A stretch of DNA of 64,000 nt from Lichtheimia corymbifera B2541 (GCA_000697475.1 JNEU01001161.1:1-64000); one strand, 5' to 3'. Positions 1 through 11,661 are shown, numbered from the stretch's first letter. Program-made: numbers and translations. The notes: generated from the letters alone by a model not told the origin.

Positions 1-665
1 AGAGCATATTGTGTGAAAGTTTGGGGTTCGAGACAGGCAATCCTTAATATCATGCATTGATATCAGTGTATATGGATATGTCTGACTGCCTGACAGATTT
101 AATTTCCACCTCTTCCACATCCCAGCCTCTTTCTTCCCTCTCCCTCCTCCCATTCTCAACTGTTGCTCCATTCAAGTACAACTACCACCTGCGATCGATT
201 GCCCTGCTTCACCCCATCATGTCAATCCTACAACTGTCTTGATCCGACTGTATTTGACTGAATGGTAAGTTCCATGGCGTGTACTCCCCACTACAGCAAC
301 ACCCGCATTCCTTGACACTCCACCTTTCCTTGTACAATTCTCAACCACAACCAAACGTAACAGCATTCATTCAGCAGTTGCAATTAGCAAGGTCTTACTC
401 CATTGTTTCAAACAGCCTTCACAGCCTTCAAACAGCATTCACAGCCTTGTCAGTCTACTACTATACACACTCTTGCATACTACTCTACCGCTACCAAACG
501 TAGCAGCTGTTGCTATTAGCAAGGACTTTACTTCATTGTCTCAAGCAGCGTTCTTTGCTTGCAGCAACCTGCCTTACAGCCCTTTTCACGTGGACAGCAG
601 ATAGCCATTATATAGAAGCAGCTTTATTTACGTGTATCCACTTGCTTCAATACATACGAGTTCTT
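1..665 (+). repeat. Composite dispersed repeat, tail part, cut by window edge
   Basis: This stretch matches 27035-27620 in the same orientation and 30480-29750 and 40850-40480 in reverse; 53830-54460 is a further direct copy. It contains a CT-rich block around 100-165, a conserved block around 275-320 and internal near-repeats of a motif reading ttgctattagcaaggnctt. The copy begins inside the last monomer of the repeat array seen complete elsewhere, so the array itself lies left of the window. No intact reading frame runs through it, and small ORFs here are chance. Confidence 0.8.
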
Positions 666-1189
666 ATGGATATGGTTATGAATCTGGTTACTACTTTGGT
701 ACATGGGATAGGACGACTTGGGATATATACATTGCGTGGAAAAAAGGAACCTTGTTCGTATGTGTATCCATTGTCAACTTGATCATTATATTCGATGCGC
801 CCAATTACCATACTTTACACCCTATTCCATGGCAGCTACAATCATTATCTTTTATGCAAGTTGTCAACCATGGATCATGATCCAATTTCATGTTTAATGC
901 ATAATGCATCATCACGCATCAAGTACCGCCTCACATTCATCCATCCACCCTATGCACAATGTACGCCCAAAGGATAGAAACTTTCCAAATCGATGTATCT
1001 CCTCATTGGAGCAATTAGCTGTGGCTCTCAATTTATATGTCGTGAATGATCGAATAAAAGGGTTACCTTGGCTAATACGAGCGTGCTGAGGTTATGAATC
1101 GGCAGGAAGTTATATGGCATCTATACTGTTGTGGGATATATCACCGACATAGTACTATCGTCATTTGCTGTGCCCTCAAACTGGCAATG
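666..1189. other. Gene-free stretch
   Basis: Only short ORFs without family resemblance or coherent splice structure are present. I see no RNA gene or repeat beyond the tail described to the left. Confidence 0.5.
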
Positions 1190-1674
1190 AGTCGTTCTTT
1201 CTGGAAATTTCATCACATACTTTGTTTCTTGTCTCAAGTTTCATGTAAAACTAATCTTCTTGGCAAAGAAAAGCATGGAGCAGCGATTCATTGGTGCCCA
1301 CGTACAATGATTTTCATAGTATATGAGCCGCCACCAATAATCAAATGTGCCTTGTTTCGTATATGATGATGTTCCATGTAAAACTAAATGCCCGGGTACT
1401 TGGCAAATAGGGAACAGCAACGACCCATTGGTGCCCATACACAATGATCTTCATCGAATGTGAACCACCTCCAATAATTAATTGTGCCTGTTTCCTGTAA
1501 AGGCGGCATATGTCTGAGATCGCTATTCGAATTCGAGATAGTCTGTTCTAGATGACACCGATGACGATCCCCTGAAGGCACATCCATCATACCACTGCCT
1601 ATGTTTCACTGACATTGGTAGAAAATCTACATCAGCAACCCATTCCTGGTGAATATCTCATACAACGAAAAAGG

Positions 1675-1682
1675 TATAAAAG
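1675..1682 (+). promoter_or_regulatory. TATA box of thaumatin gene A
   Basis: TATAAAAG lies 63 bp upstream of the ATG at 1745, and the same box sits in the same place in units B and C. It decides the start codon: an in-frame ATG at 1649 lies upstream of the TATA box and cannot be the true start. Confidence 0.8.
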
Positions 1683-1744
1683 ACGACAGGGATATCCCAC
1701 TTTTGCTTTTATTCATTCATTCATATCTACAGTCTTTTATCATC

Positions 1745-2470
1745 ATGTACGCCTCTCTCAAGTTCCTCTCTCTTGCCGCTCTCCTTGGTCTTGCTGCTGC
1801 TGCTCCTGCCAACAACACATCTTCTGATGGTGGTAGCGGTGGTGGTGGTGGTGGTGGTGCTCGTATTGTTGTCAAGAACCAATGTGGCTATGATCTCAAT
1901 ATCGGCAAGCTTACCAATGGCCAATCCTCTCCCGAAACCTCCAGCGTCTCTCAAGGTTCTGAAAAGACTTACAACGTCGATGGCAAATGGCAAGGTCGTT
2001 TCTGGGGTCGCAAGAGTGGTGGTGATAATCCTGTTGCTGGTGCTGCCAACCCTGCTTCGCTTGCCGAATTCACCTTTAAGGGATCTGGTGGCAACGACTA
2101 CTATGATGTGTCCTTTGTCGATGGTTTCAATCTTCCCATTTCTATCGAGCCTATCAACCCATCCAAGTCTGGTGGCTCCGATAACGGTGAACAATACCAT
2201 TGTGGCAAGCCTACATGCTCCAAGCTTCCCGAGTGTCCTGGTGACTTGAAGGGTGATGATGGCACATGCAAGTCTGCTTGCTCCAAGTACAACACTGAAG
2301 AATTCTGCTGCTCTGGATCACACAACACCCCTGACACTTGCCCACCCAACAAGTTTAGCAAGGCTGTGAAGGATTCATGCCCGGATGCCTATTCATATGC
2401 CTACGATGACAAGAAGAGCACCTACATGTGCCAATCCGAAGGCTACACTGTCACTTTCTGCCCCAACTAA
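1745..2470 (+). CDS. Secreted thaumatin-like protein, copy A
   Basis: Intronless gene for 241 residues. A hydrophobic signal peptide (about residues 1-20, ending AAAAPA) is followed by an N-glycosylation-like NNTS and a Gly/Ser-rich linker that is longer than in copies B and C because of extra GGT codons. The thaumatin/PR-5 domain runs from about residue 38 to the end. It has 12 cysteines, the core YDVSFVDGFNLP and the signature CPDAYSYAYDD, with acidic residues placed as in the REDDD cleft of the family. Fungal thaumatin-like proteins are extracellular; some bind or cleave beta-1,3-glucan or have antifungal effects, but the activity of this one is unknown. The ATG at 1745 is chosen from the TATA position and from the starts of copies B and C. 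Confidence 0.93.
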   Translation: MYASLKFLSLAALLGLAAAAPANNTSSDGGSGGGGGGGARIVVKNQCGYDLNIGKLTNGQSSPETSSVSQGSEKTYNVDGKWQGRFWGRKSGGDNPVAGAANPASLAEFTFKGSGGNDYYDVSFVDGFNLPISIEPINPSKSGGSDNGEQYHCGKPTCSKLPECPGDLKGDDGTCKSACSKYNTEEFCCSGSHNTPDTCPPNKFSKAVKDSCPDAYSYAYDDKKSTYMCQSEGYTVTFCPN

Positions 2471-2707
2471 GTCATAGACATACAACGTTATTGTAATTAG
2501 CTTATAGATTATACCGATAATACAATCATATCTGAGCTGGTTCTCAGTACTTTTTCTACAACATTTATACGCGGATTACTATTACATGTTTGCAACTCTT
2601 TAATATAAGATTTTTACTATTGAATGTGGTGGGTACTATTCTCGTCATGTATTTGTGTCATCCAGGAATAGCTGACGGGTCATCGGATATATAGCATGTT
2701 GATGAGC

Positions 2708-5700
2708 TTATTTGGCCATAACAGGGAATTCGGCGATACGCACACGAGTGGATCCAAATGGCACAAGCGTGGCAGTGTGTGGTTCATCGATGCAACTGGG
2801 CTGTTTGGGAGGGAGACCTGCGCTGTTCTTTTCCATCTTCCAGTCAATCAAACACACCAAAGCCGACAGAGTAACAGGAGGATGGGCAGTAGCAAAAGGA
2901 ACCGAGGATACGGATGTTGCATCTCCATGATACTTGATTGATGTTGGATCAATAGCATACTCCCACCGAGACGAGTTGGTAAAAGCATAATCCACAGCAC
3001 CTTTCTATATTGTTGCCATTTGTGAGGATGTGCGGGTGATACGCTGTGCTGAAACACTTACGTAATATTTGTGAATGATATCCGATGTGTAATTGATTGG
3101 CAATGCGTAGGTAAGAGGACCATGTTGGATGGCGACTGCACTATTGGGTCTTTCAACAACCTTGGTCTTCATAGGAATATGCACCTTAATTGTCGTATCA
3201 CCGGAATCCACTGCAATCTTGACAATGCCATTCTTATTGGGCTTGATTAACTTTGACGAATCATTGTTGACGTTGTATGAAACACTGCCAGTGGCATAAC
3301 CAGGGACTCGGACTCCAAAATGGCAAGCGTTATCGGCTTTGATAGCGTAGGTAATCTCGGAAGAAAAAGGGTACATTGTCTTGGCCGTCACTTGTACATG
3401 ATTACCGCCTTGCAATTGTGTTGATACAGAGCCTGGACCCAAAAGTGCAGCAAGAAGAGTTGAATCATTGTCTGTTGTCATGAACATGTTGGTGACGAAT
3501 TTTGGGAAACCTTGAGGGTAATTGACTGTGCAGCATGGCTATTACATCTGTTAGAGGCTGCGTGCTATTCCCAATCCAATGATGTTGTTTGATACTTACA
3601 TAATTTGGCTCCAAACCAAACATTGTGCTGTCATCCATATCATGTGTCCAAATAAAGGGATCTTGTTGCTTTGCAATGATCTGATTAAACTGTTGCAGAT
3701 ATTGATGTGCCCACATATCTACAAGATGATGATTAGGTATTTGCCGAGAAAGCTTTTAGCCATTTCCCTTACCTTCGGTTGTTTCTGCAGGCAAACCATT
3801 GTAGATGATTTGCTCGGCAAAGTCAGCCATCGATCCATCACCGGTCACCATGTAATTGTATGCATAAGAGTATGCCATTTCCACAACAGTGCATAGCTCA
3901 GTGCCACGGCTCGGATGCAAGCCAGCAAAATGCTCGTCGGCAGCAAAAAGACCATTAGCTCGACCATGGTACTTGTTGATGTTTTTGATTTGCTGTCTGG
4001 CCCAATCGAGATCCGTATCATCATGGCTGAACCGATAAGCAATGGTATGTGCCTTGAGAGCTGATAGTAAAAAGCCATGTTTCAGTGCTCGATGTCAGAG
4101 TGAGCTCAATTAAGCCAAACCTACCCATGCCATTATTGACGCCATGTGTCAGCTGTGTGGTGTAGCTATCGGTAGCTTCTTTGGGAAATTGGTTGTCCCT
4201 GAAAAAGTTCCTCAAGTCGTCGCCTTGGTCTCGCAATGATTTCAGTATATCGGCAAGCATATCTTCCTAGATGACGACCATACATGAGTTAGTTATGAAC
4301 TCCAGGAGATTTTAGTGTGTAATGAATTACCTTTTCTCTCGGGAAGTTATCCATGAGCCACATGACTGGAACACCCATTTCAAACCACCGCATGCGGTTA
4401 AAGCTCTCCCATCCTTCGCCTGTACCATCCTGGAGCATCTCATGAATTCGTCCAAGGAGCTTGTGCATGGCACTGACAGCCTTTTCAGTCGCATTGGAAT
4501 TTCCTTCAGCATATTGCTACATACAAAAGAAAAAATGTTAGTATATAGAGGCAAGCAACTTGGTAGATTGAAGGATGCTTACCGCAAGGCTATGCAAGAT
4601 CAGCACACGGGGCCAGAATAAGGTTGAATTAGTGGGTCCCATCCATCCATTGTCGTCTTGATGCTCAATGACATAGTCCATAAATGTCTCCACTTGGTCG
4701 ATTAGCCGATCATCTTGTAGTTGATATGCAAGTGGAAGCAGGCCATTGACCCAGTAGGGAGCTGATTCAATCAAATCCGAGTAGTCGCTTGTTCCTCCAA
4801 GCCATGGGCTCTCGTTGACATTGGGAAAGAAGTCATACAAGTAACCAGCTAATCCATCAGCCTAAAATAAGGTCGCATGAAAGTTAAACAAGTGTGCATC
4901 TATCGTGCTATGCATATTCATGCCTCACCTCAATTCTCATTTGGTCAAGCATCCATCCACTTGGCTTTACGTCTCCAACAGGTAATGGCTTATTGACAAA
5001 TGGTTTCACTACAAGTAATACCACTCATGAATACCGATAATGTGATTACTGCTGACCACTTACAAGGAAGCTTGGCGACTGATTGTCCAATAGGTTGCAG
5101 CATCCAGCGTTGACGCCCTGTGCCATCGTCCTGATAATCCATACGCACCGTTTGGTCGTTGCCATTGCTTTATGATAGACACGCGTTCATCAGGTTCACA
5201 TCAAAGTGTGTTGTTTGTTATACTTACCATGGTGGTAGGGCCAGGAAGTTATCGCAATCTGATCTACCTTTGTTGCGAATGTGGTAGGTCTTGTAGAGAT
5301 CGTCCTTGCTGTCGTCGACTAAGGTCACAATCCATTGCTGCAATTCAGTTGCATTGTCTTCAGACGCCACAGTGAGTCTATTCCATCCTTTGTCACAAGA
5401 TCTGCTGGCGGACAACAGGGCATCACAACCGCTTCTTCCCAGTGCACGGATATAGAAGGTGTCGTCGTCGGCATGAGGAACGGGCTCAAATTTCCAATGT
5501 TCGGTGTCCTTTTCCCAAATGTCTGACCAAGTGCTTGTCACAAGGCCATTGGGACCAGCACTGTAGGCTTTCATTAGCATATATAGCTTCTCATCAATGA
5601 CATTCCCTATATCAAATAAATGTATCTTACTCGCAACTACACTCCAGTAATATAATGAGCATCAGAATGCATCTTTGCTTGGTTCAAAAATGCTCGACTT

Positions 5701-5862
5701 TTACCTTATAGCACTCAAGTAATTATCACAGTAGCTTCGCCCTCCATCAACCACGATCCTATATGTTTGGTCGGTATCAATGGCTGCAAATGTCGTAGAG
5801 ACTACAAGACCTGCACAAGCAATAGCATGTGCAATGGTATAAGGAGCACCCAGTAACCGCAT
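2708..5862 (-). CDS. Secreted GH127-family beta-L-arabinofuranosidase-like protein
   Basis: Eleven exons, all introns GT-AG: 5862-5705, 5641-5228, 5167-5064, 5008-4929, 4861-4583, 4516-4331, 4266-4125, 4060-3773, 3718-3600, 3538-3062, 3004-2708, giving 847 residues in continuous frame. A signal peptide covers about residues 1-27. Residues about 30-215 contain three repeats with GRSxCDxxL and Q/HxW motifs, which look like a beta-trefoil (ricin-B-like) module. The DUF1680/GH127 catalytic region follows: DVKPSGWMLDQMR, PWLGGTSDYSDL, HGVNNGMG, GTELC and PCCTVNYPQGFPKF. E509, C511, C592 and C593 match the Glu-Cys...Cys-Cys zinc and nucleophile set of HypBA1. The expected reaction is retaining hydrolysis of beta-L-arabinofuranosides outside the cell; the substrate is not proven. 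The short first exon rests on one splice choice. Confidence 0.9.
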
Positions 5863-6583
5863 ATCTTAATTCACCACGAGCACCCTTCTCAAACACAATT
5901 CACGCTTATATACGCCTCCACTATGCGCTAGTGAGATGTATCACAGTGTACATCCGCTTGTGTGTGATAGATTTTAGCTCCCCTACGAGTACCTCCTTTC
6001 TACATTTTCACACGTCAAATTGAATAAAAGTGGTTAGCTGTACCTGTTTTCACAGGGAAATTTCCCGAATCCTGCAACAGCGAGATTTACGATCAGCTAA
6101 TGACTACAGCACCAAGATATGGAATAGCCTATTAGATATAGCTCTTTTCTACCGCCATTGGCATGATGGATTAAAAAGTGAAATCCATTACTTATAGTCG
6201 TCATTATGCTGGAAGCTGTGCTACTGTCGTCCTGTGAGAAATTACATTGTTCATGCTGTGGTACATGCGCGGGATGCAAAAACTTTCTCCCTGATCAACC
6301 CCATTTTTGAGAGATAAACGAAGCACGATCATCATATTCTCATCGCGATCGGGTAATTAATCTTGTATTCATTCCAAAAGGAGGTAATTGTTACGGCAAA
6401 AGTGGATAAGATTCGGAGGCATGGACCCCAAAAGGCCTTTTTTCTTATTACTATACAAGGCTGTATATCAGGACATTACCCAAAAGCGCATATAATCCAT
6501 GTCTGTGATCGCCAACCCTATTACGTAAACATTCCCATCCATGAAATATGATATAAGCAGCAAGTAGAATTATGGCATGACTG
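5863..6583. other. Intergenic region, GH127 promoter side
   Basis: This is the space between the start of the minus-strand GH127 gene and the 3' flank of thaumatin copy B. No supported gene is visible. Confidence 0.5.
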
Positions 6584-6656
6584 AGAACCAGCTCAGATGT
6601 GATTGTATTATCGGTATATTCTATAGCTAATTACAATAATGCTGTATGTCTATGAC

Positions 6657-7379
6657 TTAGTTGGGGCAGAAAGTGACAGTGTAGCCTTCGGATTGGCACA
6701 TGTAGGTGCTCTTCTTGTCATCGTAGGCATATGAATAGGCATCCGGGCATGAATCCTTCACAGCCTTGCTAAACTTGTTGGGTGGGCAAGTGTCAGGGGT
6801 GTTGTGTGATCCAGAGCAGCAGAATTCTTCAGTGTTGTACTTGGAGCAAGCAGACTTGCATGTGCCATCATCACCCTTCAAGTCACCAGGACACTCGGGA
6901 AGCTTGGAGCATGTAGGCTTGCCACAATGGTATTGTTCACCGTTATCGGAGCCACCAGACTTGGATGGGTTGATAGGCTCGATAGAAATGGGAAGATTGA
7001 AACCATCGACAAAGGACACATCATAGTAGTCGTTGCCACCAGATCCCTTAAAGGTGAATTCGGCAAGCGAAGCAGGGTTGGCAGCACCAGCAACAGGATT
7101 ATCACCACCACTCTTGCGACCCCAGAAACGACCTTGCCATTTGCCATCGACGTTGTAAGTCTTTTCAGAACCTTGAGAGACGCTGGAGGTTTCGGGAGAG
7201 GATTGGCCATTGGTAAGCTTGCCGATATTGAGATCATAGCCACATTGGTTCTTGACAACAATACGAGCACCACCGCTACCACCACCGCTACCACCATCAG
7301 AAGATGTGTTGTTGGCAGGAGCAGCAGCAGCAAGACCAAGGAGAGCGGCAAGAGAGAGGAACTTGAGAGAGGTGTACAT
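6657..7379 (-). CDS. Secreted thaumatin-like protein, copy B
   Basis: Intronless gene for 240 residues with a signal peptide ending near AAAAPA, a Gly/Ser linker, 12 cysteines, YDVSFVDGFNLP and CPDAYSYAYDD. It differs from copy C by a single residue (SGGDN here, SGSDN in C) and from copy A by Thr at residue 3 and a shorter glycine run. It runs head to head with copy C, and both promoters carry the same TATA box. Near-identity that also holds at synonymous and flanking sites points to very recent duplication or gene conversion. It is expected to be secreted; the enzymatic or antifungal activity is unknown. Confidence 0.93.
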   Translation of the reverse strand: MYTSLKFLSLAALLGLAAAAPANNTSSDGGSGGGSGGARIVVKNQCGYDLNIGKLTNGQSSPETSSVSQGSEKTYNVDGKWQGRFWGRKSGGDNPVAGAANPASLAEFTFKGSGGNDYYDVSFVDGFNLPISIEPINPSKSGGSDNGEQYHCGKPTCSKLPECPGDLKGDDGTCKSACSKYNTEEFCCSGSHNTPDTCPPNKFSKAVKDSCPDAYSYAYDDKKSTYMCQSEGYTVTFCPN

Positions 7380-7445
7380 GATGATGATAAAAGACTTGTA
7401 GATATGAATGAATGAATAAAAGCAACAGTGGGATATCCCTGTCGT

Positions 7446-7453
7446 CTTTTATA
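7446..7453 (-). promoter_or_regulatory. TATA box of thaumatin gene B
   Basis: TATAAAAG on the minus strand, 67 bp upstream of the ATG at 7379, in the same context as in units A and C. Confidence 0.8.
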
Positions 7454-7920
7454 CCTTTTTCGTTGTATGAGATATTCACCAGGAATGGGTTGCTGATGTA
7501 AATTTTCTACCAATGTCAGTGAAACATAGGCAGTGGTATAATGGAAGTGCCTTCAGGGGATCGTCATCGGTGTCATCTAGAACAGACTACCTTGGATTCG
7601 AATAGCGATCTCAGACATATGCCGCCTTTACAGGAAACAGGCACAATTAATTATTGGAGGTGGTTCACATCGATGAAAATCATTGTGTATGCGTACCAAT
7701 GGGTCCTTGCTGTTCCGTATTTGCAAGTACCCAGGCATTTAGTTTTACATGGAACATCATCATATACGAAACAAGGCACATTTGATTATTGGTGGCGGCT
7801 CACATTCTATGAAAATCATTGCGTATGGGTACCAATGGATCGTTGTTGTTCCCTATTTGCGAGTACCCAGGCATTTAGTTTTACATGGAACATCATCATA
7901 TACGAAACAAAGTACGTAAC

Positions 7921-8379
7921 TGGATAATGTTCTGATCCAATATGCGATCATCTTTAGTGAAGTAGTAACACACCACCCTTCATATGCCATGATTGCTTTT
8001 CCGATTGTAGTCGAATACATTAACAAATGATTCGATAGAAAGACATGATTTGATTATAGCTTATCACATATGCCTCGTATCGATGAACACTGCCACCAAC
8101 GCTATGAGCAGACTGCTGCATCCTTAAATCATAAAATCTTAACAGCAAATAAAATAAAGCCATCGTCCTTGTAACAGACATTGTTATTATAATAGTGTAT
8201 TCCGAGATTGCTAGTACCGATAGTTTGGGTGCATCGGGTTATGCTTACGCCACAACGTATCATTTCTTCGAAATAACATAATCGTTTTTGATGCGCTATG
8301 CATGGTAGTCGGCTGCTGCACGATGCAGCATGGCACCGGCATAGTGGTATCTTTGTTCTTCTCATTGTCTCAAATCGAC
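7921..8379. other. Spacer between inverted thaumatin units
   Basis: This is the single-copy centre of the B/C inverted repeat. I see no gene in it. Confidence 0.5.
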
Positions 8380-8731
8380 AATGAGTCACTCTTTCTCGAA
8401 ACTTCATCAGATACTTTGTTTCTTGTCTTAAGTTTCATGTAAAACTAATATTCTTGGCAAAGAAAAGCAGGGAACAACGATCCATTGGTGCCCACATACA
8501 AAGATTTCCATCGAATGTGAACCACCTCCAATAATTAATTGTGCCTGTTTCCTGTAAAGGCGGCATATGTCTGAGATCGCTATTCGAATCCGAGATAGTC
8601 TGTTCTAGATGACACCGATGACGATCCCCTGAAGGCACTTCCATTATACCACTGCCTATGTTTCACTGACATTGGTAGAAAATTTACATCAGCAACCCAT
8701 TCCTGGTGAATATCTCATACAACGAAAAAGG

Positions 8732-8739
8732 TATAAAAG
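8732..8739 (+). promoter_or_regulatory. TATA box of thaumatin gene C
   Basis: TATAAAAG, 67 bp upstream of the ATG at 8806. Confidence 0.8.
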
Positions 8740-8805
8740 ACGACAGGGATATCCCACTGTTGCTTTTATTCATTCATTCATATCTACAAGTCTTTTATCA
8801 TCATC

Positions 8806-9528
8806 ATGTACACCTCTCTCAAGTTCCTCTCTCTTGCCGCTCTCCTTGGTCTTGCTGCTGCTGCTCCTGCCAACAACACATCTTCTGATGGTGGTAGCGG
8901 TGGTGGTAGCGGTGGTGCTCGTATTGTTGTCAAGAACCAATGTGGCTATGATCTCAATATCGGCAAGCTTACCAATGGCCAATCCTCTCCCGAAACCTCC
9001 AGCGTCTCTCAAGGTTCCGAAAAGACTTACAACGTCGATGGCAAATGGCAAGGTCGTTTCTGGGGTCGCAAGAGTGGTAGTGATAATCCTGTTGCTGGTG
9101 CTGCCAACCCTGCTTCGCTTGCTGAATTCACCTTTAAGGGATCTGGTGGCAACGACTACTATGATGTGTCCTTTGTGGATGGTTTCAATCTTCCCATTTC
9201 TATCGAGCCTATCAACCCATCCAAGTCTGGTGGCTCCGATAACGGTGAACAATATCATTGTGGCAAGCCTACATGCTCCAAGCTTCCCGAGTGTCCTGGT
9301 GACTTGAAGGGTGATGATGGCACATGCAAGTCTGCTTGCTCCAAGTACAACACTGAAGAATTCTGCTGCTCTGGATCACACAACACCCCTGACACTTGCC
9401 CACCCAACAAGTTTAGCAAGGCTGTGAAGGATTCATGCCCGGATGCCTATTCATATGCCTACGATGACAAGAAGAGCACCTACATGTGCCAATCCGAAGG
9501 CTACACTGTCACTTTCTGCCCCAACTAA
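8806..9528 (+). CDS. Secreted thaumatin-like protein, copy C
   Basis: Intronless gene for 240 residues. The layout matches copy B: signal peptide to about residue 20, a Gly/Ser linker containing GGSGGGSGG, then a thaumatin domain with 12 cysteines and the CPDAYSYAYDD signature. It differs from B by a single residue. The coding sequence carries a few silent differences from B and more from A, so B and C are the youngest pair. The length (about 200 residues of mature domain) is normal for the family. Secretion is a confident inference; function outside the cell is not shown. Confidence 0.93.
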   Translation: MYTSLKFLSLAALLGLAAAAPANNTSSDGGSGGGSGGARIVVKNQCGYDLNIGKLTNGQSSPETSSVSQGSEKTYNVDGKWQGRFWGRKSGSDNPVAGAANPASLAEFTFKGSGGNDYYDVSFVDGFNLPISIEPINPSKSGGSDNGEQYHCGKPTCSKLPECPGDLKGDDGTCKSACSKYNTEEFCCSGSHNTPDTCPPNKFSKAVKDSCPDAYSYAYDDKKSTYMCQSEGYTVTFCPN

Positions 9529-9607
9529 GTTATAGACATACAGCATTATTGTAATTAGCTATAGAATATACCGATAATACAATCACATCTGAGCTGGTTC
9601 TCAGTAG

Positions 9608-11460
9608 TTTTACATTATCCAACGTTCTTTTATTATATATATGAGCACTTTGATTGACTACGATTGGGATGTGGTGACATTCCTTCCGATGTTGCATCAG
9701 CGTTTAGGTCAAAAACATACGTGAAAACATTGATAGTAGTAATGACACGTCATATTTGGTGCTAAGCATGCCGATTTTGATATAGGCATATGTAACTGCT
9801 TCATGATGTATTGGTGTTTTCCCACATTATGTGATCCCTAACATCTCATGTTGCTATCCCCGGCTTTGTCAATGGGACATGTAAACATTGGGCCATTGCG
9901 TTGGTTTAAGCTGCATTACTGTGTTCTGTGTAACACGCACAAAAGGAAAGGGGTCGGAATAACTACAATCTGGGTCACTTGTAAAGTGGCGGCCCCCTTA
10001 CCTCTTTCAGGACATATATATTTGAAATATCATCTTTTCGGGCGTCTATTATCAATACATGGGGCAGTGAAATCGCCTGGTTAAAGAAAATACCAGCTCA
10101 AAAAAGTGCGACCGGATGTTCGCATACAGCAACGGTGATAATAGTAGGTAAGATTTTCCCAGTATAGCAACTCTGCATGGCAAAGAGGTTAATCTATGCA
10201 AGACAAATACAAGATGATGGGCGGCTTAGCCACTATGACACAGCTGCTTCACGCAGCCATCTCCTTAATATGCACACAAAATCAACTACCCAAAGCAAGT
10301 TAAATATGGGCCTTGGAGGCCAAAAGCCCATGATTAGCTAATTTACCTGCACCAAATAAAGTATATAGTAGGCTTAGTGCTTTATGTTAATATCACCGCA
10401 GGGTATGGAATGACACTGGCAATTCTGCTAGTGGTGAAGGGTATGAGTAAGCAGAGAAGGCTTGATACGGAGTAAGCCGATAATGGTGGCAAGGTTCTTT
10501 ATTTTCATGTGTTTACGAAAATGCAATAAAGCATGTTGTCCTTTGTGTATTAACATGTGGGAGAGAGAATGAGAATGAAGAAAACCCTGGTTGAAAGAGA
10601 TTCGGTTGGATGGCTGATCTTGAAGAAGGAGGGATTGATGGCTCCTCAGAACAATGATAAAATAGTATGAAATTCGGAAAGGCTCCGATAGGGTGATATA
10701 AAGCTATTCCTGGAACTTGCTTTGCAGTACACCATCTACTATGGTATTATTTGCCTGTATAAGATTGAACAGTCAACTGTATGCCGATCTATATATTATT
10801 ATTATTATGGTGAAGAGGGAGCAAATGAGAGAGAGAGAGGGAGAATGCAAGCATGTGGCAGCAGATTAGAGAGGGGGTGGGGATGATGTCCAAAGAAAGG
10901 ATGGTTCTTGCTTCGGCTTGTATGCTCCGATGCAGAGTAAAAAGGTATGGTCAGGGTCATTATGGTTTACATTTTTGTATCGCGTGAATCTACGTGCTTA
11001 ACGTTAATGCATTTTTGACTCAAACCATGGGCATCGTCATTTTTGCTTGATTCATGGTAACCGACAAGAAGAAGCATAATGCATTAAGCTACTTTTAAAC
11101 TCCCCGTTGCAAATGATGGGACAGGGAGTCTCCTCAAGGATACAAGCTCGGATAGGTTGCCTTAATGCAAATTAGACAAGTAAGGATGTCTTGCATTTGC
11201 AGTTCCCCACTCATCCTCCCTTTTTGTGCAGCCATTGTCAGTTTAAACTTTGTCCGGCAGGAATCCAGAACTTTAAAGTATTTTGTAATGCCTCGCACAA
11301 CAACATCCAAGTTCTTCATTAAATACATAACCTTGTTTCAAGCCTTGTTAGTCGACTCGCAAGCACGTCTTGTAAAAAGTGAACAATTTCCCATGCATCC
11401 AAAGACTCGGAACAGGTTGTGGTGGGATATGTACAGAGCAGGCCAATGCGTCATCACCAT
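9608..11460. other. Gene-poor region, partly purine-rich
   Basis: About 1.85 kb without a supported gene. The stretch 10550-10880 is rich in GAGA-type purine runs. Small ORFs here have no family features and no convincing splice continuity. Confidence 0.5.
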
Positions 11461-11640
11461 CAACAATTCCCTTTTTCTCTCATCCTCTCTCGCTCTCTCT
11501 TTCACTCTCTTGCATCTCTCTTTTCTTTTCTTTTGTTTTACAGTCACCCTTCTTTTTCCTTTTTCTCTCTTTCTCGCTCGCTCTTTTTTCTTTGCTCTTT
11601 CTCTCTTTCTCACTCTCACAACTTTGTTTTCTTTTTCCCT
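11461..11640 (+). promoter_or_regulatory. CT-rich promoter/leader tract
   Basis: An almost pure pyrimidine tract with CTCTC and TTTTCTTT runs ends 22 bp before the ATG of the UCH37-like gene. Such tracts mark fungal core promoters and leaders. The open frames across it on both strands are a composition effect. Confidence 0.6.
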
Positions 11641-11661
11641 TATTCCTAATTGTGTCTGATC

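Larger units (their letters stand above)
1190..2560 (+). repeat. Segmental duplication, thaumatin unit A
   Basis: About 1.3 kb comprising a thaumatin gene with its promoter and 3' flank is repeated at 6584-7920 (inverted, unit B) and 8380-9607 (direct, unit C). Similarity covers the region upstream of the TATA box and the 3' flank to about the motif gagctggttctcagta. Upstream of the TATA box this copy holds two tandem units of about 120-130 bp, each containing the block attggtgccca. Confidence 0.85.
6584..7920 (-). repeat. Segmental duplication, thaumatin unit B (inverted)
   Basis: Inverted copy of the thaumatin unit, almost identical to unit C (8380-9607) over the gene and promoter. The upstream part (7630-7920) has two tandem units ending in the block acatggaacatcatcatata, whereas unit C has only one. 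Units B and C form a large inverted repeat with a spacer of about 460 bp. Confidence 0.85.
8380..9607 (+). repeat. Segmental duplication, thaumatin unit C
   Basis: Direct relative of unit A and inverted twin of unit B. Upstream of the TATA box it holds a single unit that joins the left half of one A-type unit to the right half of the other, as expected from unequal crossing-over between tandem units. Confidence 0.8.

Noticed and set aside
1727..2200. 157-codon minus-strand frame opposite thaumatin A (and equivalents opposite B and C)
   Set aside because: It is a shadow of the thaumatin coding sequence; the composition is driven by GGT and GCT codons and it has no promoter of its own.
5607..5641. 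An 11-nt micro-exon with a 24-nt intron in the GH127 gene
   Set aside because: A single 63-nt intron (5704-5642) followed by continuous open frame explains the join more simply.
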